Below are positions 30,041-38,037 of a DNA stretch of 42,043 bases, one piece after another. Positions within the stretch are counted from its first letter, which is position 1, and each line of letters starts with the position of its first letter. Where the stretch lies: positions 1-42,043 of the forward strand of contig CAZPDM010000030.1 in assembly GCA_964585305.1 (NCBI GenBank), given 5' to 3'. This stretch comes from CAZPDM01 sp964585305. Lineage in GTDB: Bacteria; Planctomycetota; Uabimicrobiia; Uabimicrobiales; JABWCH01. The translations under genes and the position numbers were made by a program. The notes under the pieces are model-generated. The model made no database searches. It had not been told where the DNA came from and was given only the letters and a program-made list of their open reading frames with translations.

Positions 30041-31918
30041 TTATTTCCCGCTTGCTTTAATATACTTGTACAAAATAATAGGAATCATAACAGCTACATA
30101 GAGAGAGAGCATAATTCGTACTGTTTCATGTTCTATTAAAGGAAGTGGCAAGCCATAATCTGCAAAAATAAAAGCAGCTAATAATATTGCAGTAATTGCT
30201 TCTCCTGCTACTAACCCAGAACAAAAGACTGTACCGCGTTGGACAGCAGCATTAAATTTTACATTATCTTTATTTTGCATACGAACAATTTTATGGATAA
30301 TTCCACCAAATAAAATTGGAATTGTTGTTGTAAAAGGTAAGTAAATTCCAACGGAGATCGCCATAGCACTAAGTCCCATACGAACACCTACTATGACTAA
30401 AAAAATTCCAATTACAATGCCTAAACCAACCATATCCCAGGGTAATTGATAGTTAGGATCAAAAATTCCTTTTGCCATATTTGCAAACATATTTGCTTGA
30501 GGAGCAGATAGTTTTTCACTACCAATTACGTATGCTTTATCAAGAAATTGTAATAGTGGTGCAGCAACTAAAGATGTAACAAATACGGAAATAAGCAATC
30601 CTAGCTGCATTGCTCGTGGAGTTCCTCCAACAATACTAGCGGTCTTAAAATTTTGAGCTGCTGTTCCAGATAAGCAAACTGCTAAACAAACGACTCCGGC
30701 AACTAAAAGAATATTTAAAACTCCTTCATCGCCTTTTTGCCCAGCAGCTAATAGAAATATAGCGGCTAGAAGAAAAGTGCATATTGTTATTCCAGATACG
30801 GGTTGATTAGTGCTGCCAATCAAACCTACAATATAGACGGAAATTGCAACAAACAAAAATAAAGCGATCATCGTATAGACAAGAGCAACAATGGCACCTA
30901 CAAGAGGAACACTACAAAAATAAACAATAGCTGAAATGATTAAACCTAAGCAAATTGTAGTCCAAATTTGCTTTTGGCTTAAGTCTCGTTCATTTTCAGA
31001 TGATTGAAGTCTTTTTCCAGATAGTCCTTGAAATACGCTGACAATACTATCTACTAGTTGTTTGCGAATTTGGAAAATAGACCAAATCCCTCCAACGATC
31101 ATTCCTCCCACACCAATATAACGAACTTGAGATCTCCAGATATCTTCAGCAATTTCTAAAGCATCTCCAGTGAGTGGAAAATTTGCTGTATAAATAGGGA
31201 TGAAGATTAGCCATGACAATGCACCACCCATAGCAACCATAACTGCGCCTTCATATTCAATAATAAATCCGACGCCAACCATAGCTGCTGAGAGATCCGT
31301 TCCAAAACCAAAAATAGAATTTTTGATGCGGAAAATAAAAGAGCTGCTTTCTTGTAAAATTGCAATACCAGAACTAAAAACTTTAGAGAAAACTCCAACT
31401 AAAATTGCTAAACCAACTCCCCAAAAACTTTCTTTTTTTCCGCCGCTGGAAAAAGCAGCCATTCCAGTTTTTAAAATTTCAGCAGTTGCAACACCTTCAG
31501 GAAAGCGTAGTTCTTTTGCTTCAACTACCATAGGACGACGTAAGAATCCTGTCAAAATGATCCCTAAAAGACTACCACCAAGAATTGCTCCAGTAATGGT
31601 TAAATATTCAGTCCATCCCCAAGTATCAAATTTTTTATAAACACTTGCAAATACTAATGCCGGAAAGATAAATACTACGCCTGCGGCTAATCCTTCTCCA
31701 ACAGATCCTGTGGCCTGAGCAACATTTATTTCTGCAATATTTCTATTACGAAACATCGTGTTAAATAAAATAACTGCAATAACACTACACGGAATATTTG
31801 CAGAAATAGTCATACCACCTTTTAATCCAAGATACATGTTTGCTGCGACCATTACTAAACTTAAAATTAACCCTATAAAGATTGCTTTAAAAGTAAAATC
31901 TGTCTGTCGTTGTTGCAT
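30041..31918 (-). CDS. OPT family oligopeptide transporter
   Basis: 625 residues. The start at ATG 31918 has an AAGGGAATTT site; the frame is open 57 bases further out but that part lacks a site. It is an integral membrane protein with about 14-16 hydrophobic helices. The opening FKAIFIGLILSLVMVAANMYLGLKGGMT is the diagnostic OPT N-terminus, and later NIAEINVAQATGSVGEGLAAG, GTAAQNFKTASIVGGTPRAMQ and FLRRPMVVEAKELRFPEG match the bacterial OPT group. These import peptides or metal chelates using the proton gradient; the substrate here is unknown. It is transcribed alone, from the promoter at 32002-32030. Confidence 0.92.
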   Translation of the reverse strand: MQQRQTDFTFKAIFIGLILSLVMVAANMYLGLKGGMTISANIPCSVIAVILFNTMFRNRNIAEINVAQATGSVGEGLAAGVVFIFPALVFASVYKKFDTWGWTEYLTITGAILGGSLLGIILTGFLRRPMVVEAKELRFPEGVATAEILKTGMAAFSSGGKKESFWGVGLAILVGVFSKVFSSGIAILQESSSFIFRIKNSIFGFGTDLSAAMVGVGFIIEYEGAVMVAMGGALSWLIFIPIYTANFPLTGDALEIAEDIWRSQVRYIGVGGMIVGGIWSIFQIRKQLVDSIVSVFQGLSGKRLQSSENERDLSQKQIWTTICLGLIISAIVYFCSVPLVGAIVALVYTMIALFLFVAISVYIVGLIGSTNQPVSGITICTFLLAAIFLLAAGQKGDEGVLNILLVAGVVCLAVCLSGTAAQNFKTASIVGGTPRAMQLGLLISVFVTSLVAAPLLQFLDKAYVIGSEKLSAPQANMFANMAKGIFDPNYQLPWDMVGLGIVIGIFLVIVGVRMGLSAMAISVGIYLPFTTTIPILFGGIIHKIVRMQNKDNVKFNAAVQRGTVFCSGLVAGEAITAILLAAFIFADYGLPLPLIEHETVRIMLSLYVAVMIPIILYKYIKASGK

Positions 31919-32001
31919 AATAAATTCCCTTATAAACCATAAAAAAGCAAGGTTTTGAAAAAGTAAAATAATCAATATTCGTAGAAAATTAGTATATATA
32001 T

Positions 32002-32030
32002 AGCATACAAAAATGTAAAAGAAGTGTCAA
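32002..32030 (-). promoter_or_regulatory. Promoter of the OPT gene
   Basis: On the minus strand, a consensus TTGACA (32025-32030), a 17-base spacer, and TATGCT (32002-32007). About 80 bases of leader follow before the OPT start. Confidence 0.7.
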
Positions 32031-32091
32031 GGTGAAAAAGAATTTATCAATATTTAGTACTTTTTTTAAAAAAAGCACATAAAAATTTTTC

Positions 32092-32119
32092 TAGACTTTT
32101 AGAAAATATTTGCTATACT
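32092..32119 (+). promoter_or_regulatory. Promoter of the 32191-41990 operon
   Basis: TAGACT at 32092-32097, a 16-base spacer, and TATACT at 32114-32119. Divergent from the OPT promoter about 60 bases away. The predicted leader is about 65 bases. Confidence 0.55.
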
Positions 32120-32190
32120 ATATAAATATATGAAGTTATTAAGGATGTTTATCACACAACAATTTATTTCTTTTTTTCAATAAGAATACT

Positions 32191-32679
32191 ATGAACAATA
32201 TTGATATTTCTTGGATAATACTTGGGTTTGTATTTATTATTGTTGTTTTTCCAGGATTTGGAAAGTTTTTATTATATATAATTGCTTTTCCATATTTTTT
32301 ATGGAGATGGAATAGAAAACGTTATCTCACTAAAACACGTCGGCATAATTATGAAATGTTAGGTAACTATATTTCAATTTTTGCAGGCCATTCAGATATT
32401 TTAAAACATCTTCGGAAATTGATTGAAGATGGAATTTCTGAACCTGAATTTCAAGCCTTACTCGATACTAATCTAAAAAATCTTACAGAATTTGAAGTCG
32501 ATAAAGAAAAGAAAGTAATACGCGCAAAACTAGAAGAAGAAATAGATTTCAAAAAAATGGCTATAGAACAACAAGAACTACTAATTCAATCCAAATTAAG
32601 TCTAGAACAAATCAAATTTAGAGAAAAATTATTAGATAATCTATACAAAAAAATGCAGGAAAAATATAAGATCGAGTAG
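32191..32679 (+). CDS. Small membrane-anchored protein with coiled coil, unknown function
   Basis: 162 residues. I do not recognise the family. An N-terminal hydrophobic region (about 7-40, with two close segments ending FPYFLWRWNRKRY) anchors it in the membrane; the positive RWNRKRYLTKTRRH cluster places the rest in the cytoplasm. Residues about 95-162 form a long charged coiled coil (EVDKEKKVIRAKLEEEIDFK). First gene of the operon; the next gene starts 32 bases later and is also coiled coil, so the two may interact. No strong ribosome site is visible. Confidence 0.75.
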   Translation: MNNIDISWIILGFVFIIVVFPGFGKFLLYIIAFPYFLWRWNRKRYLTKTRRHNYEMLGNYISIFAGHSDILKHLRKLIEDGISEPEFQALLDTNLKNLTEFEVDKEKKVIRAKLEEEIDFKKMAIEQQELLIQSKLSLEQIKFREKLLDNLYKKMQEKYKIE

Positions 32680-32711
32680 CTGAAACAATAAATTTTGTAA
32701 GGAGAAGTATT

Positions 32712-33170
32712 ATGGGAAATTTATCTATTCAATATGTTGGTAAAGATATTAGCCTAAGTGAAAAAGATTTGTTTGATACTGTCGCTAAGCACATACAAAA
32801 AGGGGAGAGAGAAATTTCTTGGAAAGAACGTAAAAAATATAAACTTGAGGTTAGTAAAAAAGCTCAAGAATATATATTACGTTTAATTGATGTGAAAGCT
32901 GATCGTGAAATTGAACGTATTAAAATGCAATCAACAAAAGATCTTATGGAATTAGAAGCAACGTTGTTATCTGAATTGACTAAAGCACTTGAACGTAATG
33001 CAATTCAGACGGCTTTAGAAATTCAAAGAGATTTTAAAGATGCTCAAGAACTTGCTAAAAAGATAGCTCCAGACGATCCAGAATTTCACGAAGAATTTCT
33101 AAAAGATTTAAGAAATGTTGCTTTGAACAATGTAAAAGATATTGCTCGTTTAAAAGAACGTGGTTTATAA
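32712..33170 (+). CDS. Cytosolic coiled-coil protein, unknown function
   Basis: 152 residues, with a good AAGGAG site. I do not recognise the family. It is nearly all helical and highly charged. Residues 60-110 are a strong coiled coil (KADREIERIKMQSTKDLMEL), and the C-terminus (about 115-152) is another helix pair (EFHEEFLKDLRNVALNNVKD). It has no membrane segment. Placed between the membrane-anchored coiled-coil protein and the SDR-like protein, with only 9 bases to the latter. Confidence 0.75.
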   Translation: MGNLSIQYVGKDISLSEKDLFDTVAKHIQKGEREISWKERKKYKLEVSKKAQEYILRLIDVKADREIERIKMQSTKDLMELEATLLSELTKALERNAIQTALEIQRDFKDAQELAKKIAPDDPEFHEEFLKDLRNVALNNVKDIARLKERGL

Positions 33171-33179
33171 TGAATTGAA

Positions 33180-35558
33180 ATGGGTTTGGGCATGGCTTCT
33201 ATGGAATCTACAAAAAATTATCCTTGGAAAAATAATCCAGAAAAGGATGATTCCATTTTATGGGAATTAGATTTTATTAAATTATCTGAACAAATTTTTT
33301 ATTTGCAAAATTCTTGGTTACTTCAACAAAAAAATGTTCGCATTTTAGTAACTGGCGCAAGCAACTGGCTTGGACATAACATATTGTATGTGCTTACACA
33401 AAACTTAGGAATTGCAGATATTTTAGCTGTAGATTATTTGAATTCTCCCAAATATCTTTCATCTAAACGTTATCAAGATGTTCGATATACAATGCTACAA
33501 CGGCGTCAAAAAGATTTGGGCGAAATTATTCTTTCATTTCGCCCTCATCTTATTTTTCATACAGATTATATTTGGCAAAATACTCCAGAAAACTTGTTAG
33601 AATTATATCAAGTAAATTTAGGCGAAACAGAGACAATTTGCAAAATATCAAGTATAAGCGAAGTTAAGCGTATTATTATGTTTAGTGATTTTTCAATATA
33701 CGGGATGGGTAATGAATTAGCAGAAGAGGATGTTTCGTTATCTCCTATTCAAAAGCAAGGACAAAGTTTTAAAGATGCAGAGGCTATTGCAGAAAAGTAT
33801 CATTCAGAAACCCTTCAAATTTATCATCTTCGTGCAGCTCCTTTATTTGGTAGAAAAGTTTCGATTGGTATTATGTTACTGGCAAAGATGATTTATGATG
33901 GCTTACTTTTAGGATATCCTCACCAAATTTCTCCTCAAATTTCTCTTGTTCATGAATATGATTTAGCTTTGGCAGCTTTTTTGTTAGCTTTAGCCCCCAA
34001 ACCTGGTCATCGTATTTTTAATGTTAGTTCAAATCCTTTGAACTTAAGAAAAATTTTGCAAATCATCTCAAATATTACTCCCAAGAAAAATATATTAGGT
34101 ATTTCTAGCAATTTTGCACATATTATGAAAATTGGTTATCAAGAGCAAATTGAAATACCTACAGACTTTTTAAAACTTATTGGCCGTTTTAGTTATCATA
34201 CTACCAATTTTTTAAATCAGATGAGATGGCATCATTCAGAGGCTTTAGTTACAGAAAAAACAATAGAATACATTTTACAACTACGAGCTTTATCAAATAA
34301 AAGAATGCTGCATAGTTTAGGATGGATACCTAATTTTTCTGAAGAACAACTTATTTCTTCTATAGAATATGCCTGCCAAAATATTTGGAATCAACCTGTA
34401 TCATCTGTATCTTCAGAATTATCTCAGCATCAGATATTATTAGACATCTCTAGAGAAATAAGTGATGCTGTAATACAATATTCTCCTGATAAACAAGAAC
34501 AGCTGCAAACATTTAAAATCCCTATGAGCAGCATTTTAAAGAAGGAATGTTCTCCCATTGAGCAACTCAATATTTTTCCCCTATTCACTGATATTGAGAT
34601 CGATATAAAAACCTTATGGATACTCCTTAATCGCGCTTGGAACTTTTTTATAACGTTAATGTTGCGTGGGCAGAAAAATATCAATTCTACTGGGCAGGTT
34701 TTTGGATATTGGGAAAAAATTGCGGAAAAAGTTTTATTACTTATGCGATATGAACACGATCGAAGTCAAAAAATGTTTTCGACAACACAAGAACGTCTTA
34801 GTTGGCTAGCTCAACAAATTGGAGCTATAAATTATCGTCGTTTGCAAAGATATATTAGCATTGTGCTTCTTGAAGAAATTTTTTTACAGATAGAATCAGC
34901 AATTAAAAAATATGGAGCAATTACACAATTACTTCCTGATAAAAATTTTGGGCTATTTTTAGCTAATGAAGTTGGGGACATTGCGATAATTTTTAAAGTT
35001 ACTGATGGAAAAATTACTATTGAATTTCCTCGTCAGGAATTAGATAGTCTTTTACGATCGTGGTATTTCCCAAAGCGTTTATTAGAATTTCAAAAAATAG
35101 CTAAACTTCATATCGTTTTAGGTGCAAGATTAGAACGCTTTTTTAGCGATCTTATTTCTGGAAATTTTGTGAAAAATTTTGAAAAAAATTTTGGAAAAGA
35201 ATATGTTTTATCAGATGCTTCTCAACATTATCAAATGATAGGAGAAGCAGTAAAAAAAACAAAGATAAATACTTATATTTTTTTAAATCAAGAAAACAAA
35301 GCTACATTTGGAATACAGGTTAAAGACAAAAAATTTTCTATGGTTTCTTATGAATATTTAAATATGCTAAACACTGTGATAGATTCTCACAAAGACAATA
35401 CTGAGATTATCCAAATGATAAGCCAATCAACACAGGGGCAAGAAGAGCTTGCATTATTTAAAATTCAAACTGTTCGTAAATTATTAGCAGGAGTGATTGC
35501 TCCATCACGTTTCAAAAAAATAATAATTAAACTTTTACAACGTGCCGCGGGTTGGTAA
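33180..35558 (+). CDS. SDR/NAD-dependent epimerase-like protein with large unknown C-terminal region
   Basis: 792 residues. Residues about 50-330 are an extended short-chain dehydrogenase: VRILVTGASNWLGHNI (NAD-binding glycine motif), a VDYL strand end, SSISEVKRIIMFSDFSIYG, HLRAAPLFGR and RIFNVSSNPLNL. The YxxxK catalytic pair is not evident; the region where it should lie reads KQGQSFKDAE, with no tyrosine, so ordinary epimerase chemistry is doubtful. Residues about 400-792 are helical, aromatic-rich and not recognised. The start is unsure: ATG 33180 and ATG 33192 both lack a clear ribosome site. It overlaps the frame of the GH57 gene but not its likely start. Sugar-nucleotide binding would fit the glucan setting; that is inference. 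Confidence 0.75.
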   Translation: MGLGMASMESTKNYPWKNNPEKDDSILWELDFIKLSEQIFYLQNSWLLQQKNVRILVTGASNWLGHNILYVLTQNLGIADILAVDYLNSPKYLSSKRYQDVRYTMLQRRQKDLGEIILSFRPHLIFHTDYIWQNTPENLLELYQVNLGETETICKISSISEVKRIIMFSDFSIYGMGNELAEEDVSLSPIQKQGQSFKDAEAIAEKYHSETLQIYHLRAAPLFGRKVSIGIMLLAKMIYDGLLLGYPHQISPQISLVHEYDLALAAFLLALAPKPGHRIFNVSSNPLNLRKILQIISNITPKKNILGISSNFAHIMKIGYQEQIEIPTDFLKLIGRFSYHTTNFLNQMRWHHSEALVTEKTIEYILQLRALSNKRMLHSLGWIPNFSEEQLISSIEYACQNIWNQPVSSVSSELSQHQILLDISREISDAVIQYSPDKQEQLQTFKIPMSSILKKECSPIEQLNIFPLFTDIEIDIKTLWILLNRAWNFFITLMLRGQKNINSTGQVFGYWEKIAEKVLLLMRYEHDRSQKMFSTTQERLSWLAQQIGAINYRRLQRYISIVLLEEIFLQIESAIKKYGAITQLLPDKNFGLFLANEVGDIAIIFKVTDGKITIEFPRQELDSLLRSWYFPKRLLEFQKIAKLHIVLGARLERFFSDLISGNFVKNFEKNFGKEYVLSDASQHYQMIGEAVKKTKINTYIFLNQENKATFGIQVKDKKFSMVSYEYLNMLNTVIDSHKDNTEIIQMISQSTQGQEELALFKIQTVRKLLAGVIAPSRFKKIIIKLLQRAAGW

Positions 35559-35614
35559 AATCAATTAGAACTTTTGCTGATAATAGATTTTCTGCTATAA
35601 ATGAGGAAAATTTT

Positions 35615-38035
35615 ATGGCCGAGCATTATATTTGTATTCATGGGCAATTTTATCAGCCTCCTAGAGAAAATCCTTGGTTAGAGATAGTAGAACAAGAAGA
35701 TTCTGCTTCCCCTTATCATAATTGGAATGAAAGGGTTTGCGCTGAATGCTATGCTCCCAATACAGCATCTAGAATTTTAGATGCAGAAAAAAAAATTATA
35801 GATATTGTTAATAACTATAGCTACATGAGCTTTAGTATAGGGCCAACATTATTAGAATGGTTACGCAGACAACAAAATGATATTTATAAAAAAATTTTAG
35901 AAGCTGATCATTGGAGCCAATCTCGATTTGGCGGGCATGGAGCTGCAATTGCTCAAGTTTATAATCATATTATCATGCCTTTAGCAAATCGGCATGATAA
36001 AGAGACAGAAATTATTTGGGGAATTCGTGATTTTGAATTTCGTTTTGGGAGAAAACCAGAAGGAATATGGCTTGCCGAGACTGCTGTTGATATTGAAACG
36101 TTAGAAATATTAGCAGAACAAAATATTTTATTTACTATTTTGGCTCCTCATCAAGCACTACGTGTTGCTAAAATAGAAGAGAAAAAATGGTATGATGTTA
36201 GTGATAGTAGAATTGATATACGAATGCCATATTTATGTTGTTTACCTTCAGGGAAAAGTATTTCTATTTTTTTTTACGATATTACTATTAGCCATGATGT
36301 TGCTTTTGGTTCTCTTCTTCATCAAGGAGGTGAAGCTTTAGCAAGGCAAATGTGCAGTCATTTTGGAGGGGCAAGAAGACCTAATCCTTTGGTGCATATT
36401 GCTGTAGATGGTGAGACTTTTGGCCATAGACATCGCAATGGAGACATTCCATTAGCGACCTGTTTTCATCATATTGAATCTAATAAATTAGCAAAAATTA
36501 CAATTTATGGTGAATATTTAGAAAAATTTCCTCCTACATACTTAGTTGAAATCGCAGAGAATACGTCATGGGCTTGTCAGCATGGAATTGAACGATGGCG
36601 AGGGAATTGTGGCTGTAATATGGGAAATTCTGGATGGAGCCAAAATTGGAGAGCACCGCTACGTGGTGCTTTAGATTGGTTGCGAGATACAATTATTCAT
36701 ATTTATGAAAACTCTGCACGCCAATTTTTTCACGATCCTTGGAGTGCAAGAAATGCTTACATTAAATGTATTTTAGAACGTTCTAGTGAAGATGTAGGAC
36801 ATTTTTTTAATAAATATGCAAAGCCAAGTTTGAGGCCAGAACAAATCATAACTGCTCTAAAAATTTTAGAAATACAAAGAGCATGTTTGCTGATGTATAC
36901 TAGCTCAGGATGGTTCTTTGATGAAATTTCCCGTAATGAAACTGTGCAAATATTAAAATATGCTGCACGGGCAATTCAATTAACTCATCAAACTTTTAAT
37001 ATTGACTTAGAAAGTGCCTTTCTAAAACTTTTAGAAAAAATCCAGAGTAATATTGTTAATTATAAAAATGGTAGAGAAATTTACGAATTACTTGTAAAAC
37101 CATATATTGTAGATTTACTTAGAATTGTAGCACATTACGCTGTTTCTTCTCTTTTTCATAATTATTCTTTGCACGATCCTATTGCAATTTATTCCTACAC
37201 AATTACAACAGAAAATTATGAACGTTTAGAAGCAGGAAAATATCGTTTAGCAGTAGGACGCGCTCAAGTTTCCTCACAAATTACTACAGAACAAATCGAA
37301 GCAAGTTTTGCAATTCTCTATACTGGGGAACATAATGTTTATGGGGGGGTCCGACAATATCGTCCAAATGAATCTTTTTCAGGAATGTTAGCAGAAATTA
37401 AAGAATCGTTTTCTCAAAAAGACATCAACAAAGTATTACGTACAATAGATAGACATTTCGGCCATCATAATTATAGTCTATTTGATGTTTTTCGAGATGA
37501 GCAACGGCAAATTTTAAAGATTGCTTTAGACGCTACTCTTAAAAATTTAGAAGGTGCATTTACCCAAATTTATAACCACTATCATCCTCTTATGGAGCTG
37601 TTTCAAAAACTTCAATTTCCTTTACCAAAACCACTTGCTACAACAACAGAATTTATTTTAAATAGAGAACTCCGTCAATTGATTCAGGCAGAAAATAATG
37701 ATCTGAATCGTATTGCTGAGATACTTATTGAACTTAATAGTCAAAGTTTAGAACTTGATAAAGTTTCTTTAAACTTTATTGCCCAGCAAAAAATTGTTAA
37801 TATGATGGAAAAATTGGCACAAAACACTGAAAATATTTTGATAGTCCAAAAACTGAACGGGTTACTGGAATCGTTAGAACCTTGTCATTTGCAGTTGAAT
37901 CTTTGGAAAGCGCAAAATATTTATTTTAATATTTATCGTACTATGCAAGAGAAAGGCGGTCGTTATCCCGATCTTCAAACATGGTTAGAACAATTTCAAA
38001 AGTTAGGGAAATATCTTGAAGTTAGGAGGCGATGA
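35615..38035 (+). CDS. Glycoside hydrolase family 57 protein with DUF3536
   Basis: 806 residues from ATG 35615, which has a GAGGA site; the frame is open 63 bases further out. The opening HYICIHGQFYQPPRENPWLE, then WNERVCAECYAPN, is the signature of GH57 proteins of the DUF3536 group. Other motifs are FGPTLLEWL-like SIGPTLLEWL, GIWLAETAVD (E155, equivalent to the WLPE motif), and IAVDGETFGHR (D265, near the catalytic-acid position). GH57 enzymes act on alpha-glucans by a retaining mechanism; the exact reaction of the DUF3536 subgroup is not settled. Its stop is directly followed by the TreY homologue (2 bases), a glucan-metabolism pairing that supports the assignment. No signal peptide, so cytosolic. 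Confidence 0.9.
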   Translation: MAEHYICIHGQFYQPPRENPWLEIVEQEDSASPYHNWNERVCAECYAPNTASRILDAEKKIIDIVNNYSYMSFSIGPTLLEWLRRQQNDIYKKILEADHWSQSRFGGHGAAIAQVYNHIIMPLANRHDKETEIIWGIRDFEFRFGRKPEGIWLAETAVDIETLEILAEQNILFTILAPHQALRVAKIEEKKWYDVSDSRIDIRMPYLCCLPSGKSISIFFYDITISHDVAFGSLLHQGGEALARQMCSHFGGARRPNPLVHIAVDGETFGHRHRNGDIPLATCFHHIESNKLAKITIYGEYLEKFPPTYLVEIAENTSWACQHGIERWRGNCGCNMGNSGWSQNWRAPLRGALDWLRDTIIHIYENSARQFFHDPWSARNAYIKCILERSSEDVGHFFNKYAKPSLRPEQIITALKILEIQRACLLMYTSSGWFFDEISRNETVQILKYAARAIQLTHQTFNIDLESAFLKLLEKIQSNIVNYKNGREIYELLVKPYIVDLLRIVAHYAVSSLFHNYSLHDPIAIYSYTITTENYERLEAGKYRLAVGRAQVSSQITTEQIEASFAILYTGEHNVYGGVRQYRPNESFSGMLAEIKESFSQKDINKVLRTIDRHFGHHNYSLFDVFRDEQRQILKIALDATLKNLEGAFTQIYNHYHPLMELFQKLQFPLPKPLATTTEFILNRELRQLIQAENNDLNRIAEILIELNSQSLELDKVSLNFIAQQKIVNMMEKLAQNTENILIVQKLNGLLESLEPCHLQLNLWKAQNIYFNIYRTMQEKGGRYPDLQTWLEQFQKLGKYLEVRRR

Positions 38036-38037
38036 CC

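Noticed and set aside
30041..31918. Long plus-strand open frames opposite the OPT gene
   Set aside because: They are shadows of the minus-strand membrane protein and have no start signals or family features.
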